Below the pieces are notes generated by a model. The model made no database searches and was not told where the DNA came from. It saw only the letters and a program-made list of their open reading frames with translations. From NCBI GenBank assembly GCA_910579455.1, contig CAJTUT010000005.1, positions 7,128 to 71,127 of the forward strand: DNA of 64,000 bases, in the 5' to 3' direction. The position numbers and the translations under genes were made by a program. The stretch's first letter is position 1, and the number at the start of each line of letters is the position of its first letter. Source of the stretch: an uncultured Bacilli bacterium (GTDB lineage Bacteria > Bacillota_I > Bacilli_A > RF39 > UBA660). Positions 16,663-24,097 of the stretch are shown here, one piece after another.

Positions 16663-17229
16663 TCACCTATTTTTTCGGTTATATTCATTCATTAAAGTAG
16701 AAAAATCCTTTTTAAAATAATCATCTAATATCTTTCCTACTTTTAATGCTACTTGATCCAAAACCTCTAATTCTTCTTTAGAAAATTTCCCAAGAACATA
16801 ATCCTTAGTATCCATATCCTTTCTATTAGAAATCCCTATTTTCAATCTTTTATATTGATCTGTTCCAATATGAAGTTGTATATTTTTAAGACCGTTATGA
16901 CCTCCACTACTACCACTAGATCTTAATTTAAAATTTCCAATTAATAGATCTAAATCATCACTAATCACAAATAAGTCATCAATAGATATTTTATAAAAAT
17001 TTAAATATTTTCTAACAACTTCTCCTGATAAATTCATATAAGATTGAGGCTTTAAAAATAAAACATCTTCTTCAAAAAGCTTACTTTTTAAAAAGAGTCC
17101 CTGATCCCTTAACTTAAACCGTCCTAAATCTTTAGAGGAAACATAACGATCGATTATAGAAAAACCAATATTATGTCTCGTATTTTCATACTCTTTTCCA
17201 GGATTTCCTAACCCTACGATCAATTTCAT
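16663..17229 (-). CDS. pth: Peptidyl-tRNA hydrolase
   Basis: 188 residues. Releases peptides from prematurely dropped peptidyl-tRNA. Family motifs: VGLGNPGKEYENTRHNIGF with catalytic His19 and Asn9, SYMNLSGEVV, SDDLDL and SSGGHNGLKN. Length is normal. It overlaps rsmI by 4 bases and is followed closely by mfd, the conserved pth-mfd pair (spoVC in Bacillus nomenclature). Confidence 0.97.
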   Translation of the reverse strand: MKLIVGLGNPGKEYENTRHNIGFSIIDRYVSSKDLGRFKLRDQGLFLKSKLFEEDVLFLKPQSYMNLSGEVVRKYLNFYKISIDDLFVISDDLDLLIGNFKLRSSGSSGGHNGLKNIQLHIGTDQYKRLKIGISNRKDMDTKDYVLGKFSKEELEVLDQVALKVGKILDDYFKKDFSTLMNEYNRKNR

Positions 17230-18074
17230 TTCCGATTCCCTCCGATTTTATACTCTTTATAAACCTCTGTTTTTGCAATATGACGATCTTTAGCCACCTT
17301 TTTCATCGCCTCTTTTTCTTCAACTCCATCATCTAAATAAAGCCTAATATGCTCTTCTATGGTAATATGACTATAATCTTCTATCATTTTGTTTCCCTCT
17401 ACAACTAAAACAATTTCTCCTTTTATTTCTGCTAGTTGCTCTAATACCTCGCTAATATTGCCTCTAAAGATTTCCTCATACAACTTTGATATCTCTCTTG
17501 CTAAAGAAATTCTTCTATCTCCAAAGGTTTTAATCATATTCTTAAGTGTCTTTTCTATTCTATGAGGAGCTTCATAAAAGACTAAGGAATAATCCAGATT
17601 TTTTAACTTTTCTAACTCTTTTATTTGTTTACTATCTTTGGAATTTAAGAAGCCATAAAATAAAAATGGGGAAGGAGCTAGTCCTGATGAAATTAAGGCT
17701 GGAACAAAGGCAGTAGCACCTGGTAGCCCAACAACTGCCAAGCCCTCTTCTATTACTTTTTTCGCAATAACATATCCAGGATCACTAATAATAGGTGACC
17801 CTTGATCAGTTACAAGTCCAATATTCTTTCCTTCTTGTAAATACTCTACTACCTTTTGTTTTATTTTTTCCTCATTATGTTCATGACAACTCATCAACTT
17901 ATTTTTAATGGAATATTTTTTTAATAGATTTCCAGTCACTCTAGTATCTTCACATAAAATAAGATCCACACTTTTTAATAAATTTAAAGCTCGAATTGTA
18001 ATATCTTCTAAATTTCCAATTGGGGTTGGTATCAAATATAGACAAGCTTGTCCATAATAACTCAATTGACTCAT
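17226..18074 (-). CDS. rsmI: 16S rRNA ribose methyltransferase RsmI
   Basis: 282-residue SAM-dependent tetrapyrrole-methylase-fold enzyme that 2-O-methylates C1402 of 16S rRNA. Signature sequences: LYLIPTPIGNLEDITIRAL, LCEDTRVTGNLL, VTDQGSPIISDPGY, VVGLPGATAFVPALISSGL and FYEAPHRIEKTL. GGAGGATGTGA precedes the ATG. It is co-directional with and 22 bases from trmN6, as in Bacillus (yabB-yazA-yabC), without the intervening yazA. Confidence 0.97.
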   Translation of the reverse strand: MSQLSYYGQACLYLIPTPIGNLEDITIRALNLLKSVDLILCEDTRVTGNLLKKYSIKNKLMSCHEHNEEKIKQKVVEYLQEGKNIGLVTDQGSPIISDPGYVIAKKVIEEGLAVVGLPGATAFVPALISSGLAPSPFLFYGFLNSKDSKQIKELEKLKNLDYSLVFYEAPHRIEKTLKNMIKTFGDRRISLAREISKLYEEIFRGNISEVLEQLAEIKGEIVLVVEGNKMIEDYSHITIEEHIRLYLDDGVEEKEAMKKVAKDRHIAKTEVYKEYKIGGNRK

Positions 18075-18096
18075 TCACATCCTCCTTAATAAAATT

Positions 18097-18786
18097 CTAA
18101 TAATATGTAGTAAAGTCTAATGATCTACCTATAAAAGGAGCTTCTATTTTCAATCCCTTTCGACCATTTTTAATTCCCTCTAACAAAATGGAGCTTGCTT
18201 CTTTTTCCATATGATCATGAACTGTTTTTAATCTTTTCGGAATGATTCTATGATCTTCCATTAGAGTTAATGCCTCCATGAGTCTTTTAGAATCATATAC
18301 AATAGCTAATTTTCCTCTATCCTTTAATAACTTTCGACTAATTCTAACAACATCCCCTAAATTCAAAGTTTCCTCATGTCTAGCTATTGACCTAAATGGG
18401 GAATCATTTTTCTTAGACTCATTAAAATAAGGCGGATTACAAACAATTAAATCATAATAATTATTTTTTTCTAACAAAGAGGATTTCTTAATATCTTCAC
18501 AATAGAGATTGATTTGATTCTCTAAGCAATTATATGTGATACTTTTTTTGAATAAATCACAAAGTGGTTTTTGAATTTCTACAGCATCAATCAAAGCATT
18601 CGTCTTAGAAGATAAGATTAAACTAATTGCTCCTGTTCCACTTCCTATTTCTAAAACTCTTTTCACTGATAAATTTAAGGATGCAAATTCTGCTAATAAA
18701 ACACTATCTAAAGTAAAATTAAAATACTCGGTATTTTGATAAATTTTCCTATTTTGATACCCTACTAAATCATTTAATTGTATCAT
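18097..18786 (-). CDS. trmN6: tRNA1(Val) adenine-37 N6-methyltransferase TrmN6-like (YabB)
   Basis: 229-residue SAM-dependent methyltransferase. LEIGSGTGAISLIL is the SAM motif and CNPPYF the catalytic NPPY motif of N6-adenine methylases. It starts with the YabB signature LNDLVGYQNRKIYQN...FTLDSVLLAEF. Substrate in E. coli is A37 of tRNA1-Val; the Firmicutes enzyme is assigned by homology. It overlaps ricT by 17 bases, which points to coupling. Confidence 0.9.
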   Translation of the reverse strand: MIQLNDLVGYQNRKIYQNTEYFNFTLDSVLLAEFASLNLSVKRVLEIGSGTGAISLILSSKTNALIDAVEIQKPLCDLFKKSITYNCLENQINLYCEDIKKSSLLEKNNYYDLIVCNPPYFNESKKNDSPFRSIARHEETLNLGDVVRISRKLLKDRGKLAIVYDSKRLMEALTLMEDHRIIPKRLKTVHDHMEKEASSILLEGIKNGRKGLKIEAPFIGRSLDFTTYY

Positions 18787-19573
18787 ATGATTCCTTCACT
18801 GTTTCTTCTATGATATTATTTTTATCTATTTCTACTTGATAAGTTTGATGGAACAAATTAATAGAAATTACTTTTCCTTCTCCTTTCGAAGTTTTTATTT
18901 TACTACCAATCTTAGGAAAATTTTGTTTTAATTCTCTATATACTTCATCTTCATAATTGAGACAGCATAATAATCTACCACAAGCACCATTAATTTTATT
19001 TGGATTTAAAGCTAAAAACTGATTTTTTGCCATATTAATAGATACACTATTAAAATCTGTTAAAAAACTATTGCAACATAAGAGCAATCCACACGGTCCA
19101 ATTCCTCCCATTATTTTAGCTTTATCTCTTACACCAACTTGTCTTAACTCAATTCTTGTTCTGTACCTTTGAGCTAATTTTTTTGCTAACTCTCTAAAAT
19201 CAATCCTCTCTTCTGATACATATGATAAATATAATTGAGATTTATCAAGAGTATAGTTGGATGCAATAAAATTCATTTTTAAATGCAACTGTTTCGATAG
19301 TTTTTTAGCATAGATTAAAGCTTTGGCTGACTCTTCCTTATTTTTTTTATCCCTTGCAATATCCTCTTCTGTTGCTATCCTTTTTACATACTTTAATGGA
19401 AAAGCTAAATTTTCCCTTTTTTCCTTAATGATATTAGTTTTACATGTTCCAATATCAGTACCATTTTCTTTTTCTACAACTACCCGATCATTTTTCTTTA
19501 ATTTCAATTTATTAGGTGAAAAATAATATTTATTAGGCGATGAATCAAAGGAAATTAAAATAATATCAAACAT
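18770..19573 (-). CDS. ricT: RicT/YaaT, PSP1-domain regulator
   Basis: 267-residue PSP1 protein. In Bacillus it forms the Y-complex with RicA and RicF, which carries Fe-S clusters and assists RNase Y maturation of transcripts, affecting sporulation, competence and biofilm formation. Conserved cysteines are in GGIGPCGLLLCCNSFL and GACGRLLCCLNYE. Between holB and trmN6 as in Bacillus, but yabA (the DnaA inhibitor between ricT and yabB there) is missing. Confidence 0.95.
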   Translation of the reverse strand: MFDIILISFDSSPNKYYFSPNKLKLKKNDRVVVEKENGTDIGTCKTNIIKEKRENLAFPLKYVKRIATEEDIARDKKNKEESAKALIYAKKLSKQLHLKMNFIASNYTLDKSQLYLSYVSEERIDFRELAKKLAQRYRTRIELRQVGVRDKAKIMGGIGPCGLLLCCNSFLTDFNSVSINMAKNQFLALNPNKINGACGRLLCCLNYEDEVYRELKQNFPKIGSKIKTSKGEGKVISINLFHQTYQVEIDKNNIIEETVKESYDTIK

Positions 19574-20413
19574 CTATTTCACCTCCATTAATTGGATCAA
19601 TAAATCTGTCAACCATAATTTTAAGTTTAAATTATATTGAAGCTTTTCTTTATATGAATCAAATATCTCAATATATTTCAATAATATTTTATTATTAATA
19701 TCTTTTAATAAATTATTTTTCTGGTTATCTGTATTATTTTGATCCAAACAATTACAAAAATAAGTCTGTAATAAACCCAAATTAGTCTTTGATTGTTCCT
19801 TATCATAAAATAACTTATTTAGATAAGTGTCAAAATTTAATATCAAATCATTTTTTTTCTGTATTTCTAATACAAAATCCATTAAGTATGTATCTAAATC
19901 AACAGTTAATGAATAATCACCAGATAAACTTAGTACTTGGCATCTTGATAAAATAGTATCCAATACTTGATACCTATTATTTGTAAGTAAAATTGCTATA
20001 ATTCCTTCTTCTGGTTCTTCTAAAAATTTCAAAATAGTATTAGCTGATGAGTCATTTAAATTTTCTGCCTTATCAATTACATAAATCAATTTACTATCTA
20101 ATAAAGATTTTTTAGAAAACTCTAGTTCCAATTGAATTAATTGTTCCTTTTTTATCCAAGATCCATCAGGTCTAATAATCTTTAAATCAGGATAATTATT
20201 ATGATCGATTTGCTTTGATATTTTTAAATTTTTGTCTGGATTAATTTTATTCGAACTACATAATAAAATTTTTATAAACTCATTTACAAATTCCATATAA
20301 TTCGAAAGATTTGCAATTTCTATTAAATAAGCATGTGATATTTTTTTATTATTAATAATGCTCTTTTCTATATAATCATAGAATTTCTTCTGATACCTAA
20401 TTTCACTACTCAA
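19574..20413 (-). CDS. holB: DNA polymerase III delta-prime subunit
   Basis: 279-residue clamp-loader subunit. It has the AAA+ layout with no working Walker A, HAYL near the start, a Walker-B-like KLIYVIDKAENLNDSSAN, NTILKFLEEPEEG and the arginine-finger SRC motif (LSRCQVL). The start is a TTG at 20413 with GTAGGTGG upstream; there is no better ATG. Together with DnaX and delta it loads the DnaN clamp. It is followed directly by ricT. Confidence 0.93.
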   Translation of the reverse strand: MSSEIRYQKKFYDYIEKSIINNKKISHAYLIEIANLSNYMEFVNEFIKILLCSSNKINPDKNLKISKQIDHNNYPDLKIIRPDGSWIKKEQLIQLELEFSKKSLLDSKLIYVIDKAENLNDSSANTILKFLEEPEEGIIAILLTNNRYQVLDTILSRCQVLSLSGDYSLTVDLDTYLMDFVLEIQKKNDLILNFDTYLNKLFYDKEQSKTNLGLLQTYFCNCLDQNNTDNQKNNLLKDINNKILLKYIEIFDSYKEKLQYNLNLKLWLTDLLIQLMEVK

Positions 20414-20430
20414 AATACCACCTACTTCAT

Positions 20431-20616
20431 CTAAAGAGCTATAACTTTTAGCAATAATAGTGCCAATAAAGATGGGACACCTAAAAAAGTAACTACTCCA
20501 ATTGTAATAACATTAATAGGAATTACCATATTAAAGTTAACAGCAATTAAATTATACCCATACAGAATAAAAAAACTCATAATCAATCTTCTAATATAAA
20601 TCATTATCTTTTTCAT
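20431..20616 (-). CDS. bofA: BofA-like pro-sigma-K processing inhibitor
   Basis: 61 residues with two hydrophobic segments: RRLIMSFFILYGYNLIAV and INVITIGVVTFLGVPSLLALLLLKV. The late motif IPINVITIGVVTFLGVPSLL is the BofA signature. In Bacillus BofA holds back the SpoIVFB protease that activates sigma-K in the mother cell. recR-(yaaL)-bofA order is conserved. The ATG at 20616 has GAGGAG 10 bases upstream. Confidence 0.85.
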   Translation of the reverse strand: MKKIMIYIRRLIMSFFILYGYNLIAVNFNMVIPINVITIGVVTFLGVPSLLALLLLKVIAL

Positions 20617-20659
20617 ACTTGTCCATCTCCTCATTAAACAGTATGAAAATTTTTGTGAA

Positions 20660-21256
20660 TTATTCTACTTCTTTTCTATCGTTCAAAGCCCTCTCTAATG
20701 TCAAACTATCTATATACTCAATATCTGCTCCCATTGGAACTCCACTTGCTAATCTGGTAATTTTAATCTTAGTATCATCAAGCATTTTTTTGATGTATAA
20801 TGCAGTCGTCTCCCCTTCAACACTAGGTTTAAAAGCAAATATAATTTCTTGATACTTTTCATTTTTAACTCTATTAAACAATTTCCCTAATCCTATATCT
20901 TCTGGATTAATACCATCTAAGGGAGAAATTAAACCATCTAAAACGTGATACATCCCCTTAAACATCCCCATCTTTTCAAAAAGATAAATACTTTTTACAT
21001 CTTCTACCACACACAGTATTTTTTTATCTCGATAAGAGTCACTACAAATATTACAAATTTCTGATTCTGTTAAATTATTACAACTCTGACATTTATGAAT
21101 TAATTTCTGTATATTTTTTATATTATCAGAAAAAAATTTAACATTATCATAATCCATTTCTAAGATACAAAAAGCTAATCGTTCTGCAGTTCTTTCCCCA
21201 ATTCCTGGTAATAATTTAAACGATTCTATTAAATTATGTATACTTTCTGGATACAT
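20660..21256 (-). CDS. recR: Recombination mediator RecR
   Basis: 198 residues. Works with RecF and RecO to load RecA at gaps. HhH part LLPGIGERTAERLAF, a zinc finger with C-x2-C...C-x2-C (CQSC and CNIC), then a Toprim domain (ILCVVEDVKSIYLFEKMG, HVLDGLISPLDGINPEDI). The ATG at 21256 is 1 base after the yaaK stop, so the two are coupled; the longer reading to 21286 would overlap yaaK. Confidence 0.96.
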   Translation of the reverse strand: MYPESIHNLIESFKLLPGIGERTAERLAFCILEMDYDNVKFFSDNIKNIQKLIHKCQSCNNLTESEICNICSDSYRDKKILCVVEDVKSIYLFEKMGMFKGMYHVLDGLISPLDGINPEDIGLGKLFNRVKNEKYQEIIFAFKPSVEGETTALYIKKMLDDTKIKITRLASGVPMGADIEYIDSLTLERALNDRKEVE

Positions 21257-21257
21257 T

Positions 21258-21557
21258 TTAAAATAACCCTGGCATTGAATTACCAAATTTACCCATTTTA
21301 TCTTCTGTCATTTCATCAATTTTTTTATTAGCCTCATTGACAGCTAATAAAATCATATCTTCTAGCATCTCTATATCTTCTTTTCCTAATGATTCGTCAT
21401 GATTAATCTCTACTTTTATAACTTCTTTTGTACCCTTCATTGTAACTTTAACTAATGAATTTTCTCCAATAAATTCAGTCTGATCAATTTCTTCTTTTGT
21501 ATTCATCATATCTTTTTGTAATTTTTGAGCCTGTTTCATTAACGCTTGCATATTCAT
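21258..21557 (-). CDS. ebfC: YbaB/EbfC family nucleoid-associated protein (YaaK)
   Basis: 99 residues with the family pattern MQALMKQAQKLQKDM, EFIGENSLVKVTMKGTKEVIKVEI and LLAVNEANKKIDEMTEDKMGKF. Small dimeric DNA-binding protein found between dnaX and recR in most bacteria. GAGGATGG precedes the ATG. It lies 15 bases from dnaX. Confidence 0.95.
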   Translation of the reverse strand: MNMQALMKQAQKLQKDMMNTKEEIDQTEFIGENSLVKVTMKGTKEVIKVEINHDESLGKEDIEMLEDMILLAVNEANKKIDEMTEDKMGKFGNSMPGLF

Positions 21558-21572
21558 ATTACCATCCTCTTT

Positions 21573-23300
21573 CTAATTTATTTCAACAATATCACCAAAG
21601 TCACTCAATTCTGAGAACTTATTACTTTTTCTCTCGATATTCATATCAATTAACTCTGGCTCTTCTATAATAACATACTTTTGATTATTTTTAGTACTTT
21701 TTATATATTTTTGCTTTTCTAATTCCCACATATCATCAGTAATAATTCCTATTTTTTTATTAATTCCTGTCTCTTTTTCTAATACACTCTGAAAGAGACT
21801 AAGTTCCCTTAAATTTTGATTAACTACAGAATCATACTCATAGCTAATAATCAAAATATCTTTACTAACTACTCTAATAGTTGAATTTAATAGTTCAGAA
21901 ACCACATATCCAATATCTTGATCAAAAACTGAATCATTTAATTTTTTAAAATCTATTTCACATTGTTTTTTTTCTTTTTTATCTGCTTGTGCTAAAGCAT
22001 TATTTAATCGAATTGTCATAATTTCATAAATATTAGATTTTTCCTCAAAACTCTCCTGATTCTCTCTATTATCACTAGATATCATTCCCATAGATTGATT
22101 TTCTTGTTGATTAACATCTGATTCATAAACTTTAAGATCTTTTGGCTGATTATTATCCATCTCCTCTTTTTTATTTCCCAATATTATTTCCTGGGAAATA
22201 TTCTTCTCATTTTTAAAATTTTGACTTTCTTGGGAAATATTTTGATCCATCTCTTTACTATTTAAAACAATATTCTCTATAAACTTTAAAATCATAATTT
22301 CAATATATATTTTAGGAGTTGAGGCTTTTTTAATATCGAACATTTTTTCGTTTAGCAATTCAACAAGAGCTTGATAAGATTCTATCTTAAATTTTAATAT
22401 TTTATTTTTTAAATAATATTCTATCATTATATCCCTTAAATAACATATAACTTGGTTTATAATTTCTATTAGATTTTTTCCATTATAATAATATTCATTA
22501 ATTTCTAAAATAAATTTTTTTACATCACCAGATAAAATAATTTCAATAAATTCCTCTATTTTTTTATTAGAAATCATATCATTGATTTCTAGATAATCTT
22601 CCATAGTGATTAATTCTTGTTTATAAGAAGATATCTTATCCAAGGAACTGATTGAATCTCTTAATCCTCCGTTAGAAGAAATTGCGATTTGTTTTAAAAC
22701 ATCTTCATCAATACAAATTTTTTCTTCCTTACAAATTTTATTTAGCTTTTCCACAATACTTTTCTCATTAATTCTTTTAAAAGAATAGCACTGGCATCTT
22801 GAAACTATAGTTTCTGATACCTTTTGTGGATCTGTAGTCGCCAAAATAAAGATAACATGTTTAGGAGGTTCTTCTAATGTTTTTAATAAAGCATTAAAGG
22901 CACCTGAAGTCAGCATATGCACTTCATCTATTATGTACACTTTATATTTTAAATCACTAGGCACTATATTGACTTTACTCTTTATTTCTCTAATCTCATC
23001 AACTCCATTATTAGAAGCTGCATCAATTTCTATAATATCCACAGTTTGATTCTCTTTTGATTTGATACAAGAAGAACAAATATCACAAGGATTTCCATCT
23101 TTTGATTTTTCGCAATTCACAGCTCTTGCAAAAATTTTTGCAATTGTTGTTTTCCCAATACCTCTTGGGCCATAAAACAAATAAGCATGACTTACTTTGT
23201 TATAAATGATAGCATTTTTTAATGTTTTTATTACAAAATCTTGACCTACTACATCATCAAAAACTTTTGGTCGATATTTTCTATACAATGCCTGATACAT
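21573..23300 (-). CDS. dnaX: DNA polymerase III gamma/tau subunit DnaX
   Basis: 575-residue clamp-loader ATPase. Walker A GPRGIGKTT (44-52), zinc-module cysteines C63, C72, C75, C78, Walker B and sensor region VYIIDEVHMLT, SRCQ motif, then a collar domain and a long polar linker before the C-terminal tau-like domain. The linker repeats NISQE, and its DNA includes a near match to a Noc-type palindrome (22186-22199). The ATG at 23300 has AAGGAGGG; the ATG at 23318 lies before that site and is not used. No tau/gamma slippery site was established. Confidence 0.96.
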   Translation of the reverse strand: MYQALYRKYRPKVFDDVVGQDFVIKTLKNAIIYNKVSHAYLFYGPRGIGKTTIAKIFARAVNCEKSKDGNPCDICSSCIKSKENQTVDIIEIDAASNNGVDEIREIKSKVNIVPSDLKYKVYIIDEVHMLTSGAFNALLKTLEEPPKHVIFILATTDPQKVSETIVSRCQCYSFKRINEKSIVEKLNKICKEEKICIDEDVLKQIAISSNGGLRDSISSLDKISSYKQELITMEDYLEINDMISNKKIEEFIEIILSGDVKKFILEINEYYYNGKNLIEIINQVICYLRDIMIEYYLKNKILKFKIESYQALVELLNEKMFDIKKASTPKIYIEIMILKFIENIVLNSKEMDQNISQESQNFKNEKNISQEIILGNKKEEMDNNQPKDLKVYESDVNQQENQSMGMISSDNRENQESFEEKSNIYEIMTIRLNNALAQADKKEKKQCEIDFKKLNDSVFDQDIGYVVSELLNSTIRVVSKDILIISYEYDSVVNQNLRELSLFQSVLEKETGINKKIGIITDDMWELEKQKYIKSTKNNQKYVIIEEPELIDMNIERKSNKFSELSDFGDIVEIN

Positions 23301-23339
23301 AAAAGAACCCTCCTTCAATAGACTTATTATATCATAGTA

Positions 23340-23780
23340 TTATGATTTACGTCGATTTTTAAAAAATTTTCGTATAATGCTTTTATAATATTTATCATTT
23401 ATATTTTTTTCCACAAAGACCTTTCTGTTAATATCAGTTTCATCAAGAATTTTTTTACTGATACTATTAGAACTATTTGTCAAAGCATAATAAACTCTTC
23501 TAATTCTTGATTGTTTAATAGCACTAGAACACATAGGACAGGGTTGTAAAGTCACATACATTTCACAATCATTCAATCTCCAATTATTCAATTTTTTCGA
23601 TGCTTTATTGATAGCTAAAAGTTCAGCATGTGCAGTAACTGACTTTTTCTTTTCTTTTAAATTATGAGTTTTTGCTATAATTTTACCATTTTTAATAATG
23701 ACACAACCTACAGGAACCTCATTTTTTTTATAAGCCCTTAAAGATTCTTTAATAGCCATATCCATATATTTATGATTCAT
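23340..23780 (-). CDS. tadA: tRNA-specific adenosine deaminase TadA
   Basis: 146-residue zinc deaminase that makes inosine at position 34 of tRNA-Arg(ACG). HAE (51-53, catalytic Glu) and PCPMC (Cys81, Cys84) are intact. The correct start is the ATG at 23780 with TTTGGAGTG upstream. The frame stays open to 23867, but those upstream codons lie over the SRP RNA gene and are not protein coding. tadA-SRP RNA-dnaX is a conserved neighbourhood in Bacilli. Confidence 0.96.
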   Translation of the reverse strand: MNHKYMDMAIKESLRAYKKNEVPVGCVIIKNGKIIAKTHNLKEKKKSVTAHAELLAINKASKKLNNWRLNDCEMYVTLQPCPMCSSAIKQSRIRRVYYALTNSSNSISKKILDETDINRKVFVEKNINDKYYKSIIRKFFKNRRKS

Positions 23781-23792
23781 ATATTTCACTCC

Positions 23793-23873
23793 AAAATAAA
23801 GATGCACATGAGAGTTAATTGTTAAAGCTGCTATCTTCCGATCCTGACTTATTTCCAATGCACTCATTGCATC
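23793..23873 (-). ncRNA. ffs: Signal recognition particle RNA (small 4.5S-like type)
   Basis: The minus strand holds GTCAGGATCGGAAGATAGCAGC (two-base short stretches differ from the consensus GTCAGGNCCGGAAGGNAGCAGC) at 23827-23848, the helix 8 core bound by Ffh. The ends pair: GATGCAATGAG at the 5 prime end with CTCATGTGCATC at the 3 prime end, followed by TTTATTTT as terminator. The whole RNA is only about 73-80 nt, so it is the short form without the Alu domain of Bacillus scRNA. Location next to tadA and dnaX is the classic one. Confidence 0.88.
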
Positions 23874-23879
23874 AACAAT

Positions 23880-23909
23880 ATAATACTATAAATTGTTCGT
23901 TAATTACAA
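23880..23909 (-). promoter_or_regulatory. Promoter of the SRP RNA
   Basis: Minus strand: TTGTAA (23904-23909), 18-base spacer, TATTAT (23880-23885). It is 6 bases before the predicted first base of the RNA, a good fit for a transcription start. Confidence 0.6.
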
Positions 23910-23943
23910 GAATTTATTAAAATTTATTGAAATTTTATGATTT

Positions 23944-23961
23944 TTATTTCCCGGGAAATAA
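23944..23961. promoter_or_regulatory. Noc-binding-site-like palindrome
   Basis: TTATTTCCCGGGAAATAA is an 18-base perfect palindrome whose core ATTTCCCGGGAAAT (23946-23959) equals the published consensus for the Bacillus nucleoid occlusion protein Noc. A Noc-like gene is at 48662. It lies 10 bases from the first parS site. Confidence 0.75.
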
Positions 23962-23970
23962 TTTTGAATA

Positions 23971-23986
23971 GGTTTCACGTGAAACA
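23971..23986. promoter_or_regulatory. parS site 1
   Basis: GGTTTCACGTGAAACA; 15 of 16 bases match the consensus TGTTTCACGTGAAACA bound by ParB/Spo0J. Confidence 0.92.
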
Positions 23987-24009
23987 AATATATGAAATAG
24001 CCAGCAAAA

Positions 24010-24025
24010 CGTTTCACGTGAAACA
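24010..24025. promoter_or_regulatory. parS site 2
   Basis: CGTTTCACGTGAAACA; 15 of 16 bases match the parS consensus, with the full 14-base palindrome core intact. Confidence 0.92.
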
Positions 24026-24047
24026 ACTTTAATTAATAAGTAGTTAA

Positions 24048-24063
24048 TGTTTCACGTGAAACA
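24048..24063. promoter_or_regulatory. parS site 3
   Basis: TGTTTCACGTGAAACA, a perfect 16-base parS site, spaced 38 bases from site 2 (sites 1 and 2 are 39 apart). It abuts the gyrA terminator. Confidence 0.95.
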
Positions 24064-24097
24064 AAAAAAAGAAAATCAAATTTCTTCTTCGATTTTC
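24064..24097 (-). terminator. gyrA terminator
   Basis: Arms GAAAATC and GATTTTC (24071-24077 with 24091-24097), followed on the minus strand by eight Ts. It overlaps the gyrA stop. Confidence 0.7.

Noticed and set aside
16659..16688. Longer start for mfd
   Set aside because: It would overlap pth by 26 bases; the ATG at 16658 has a good ribosome binding site.
23781..23867. 29-codon N-terminal extension of tadA
   Set aside because: It has no family similarity, lies on the SRP RNA, and the ATG at 23780 has a good ribosome binding site.
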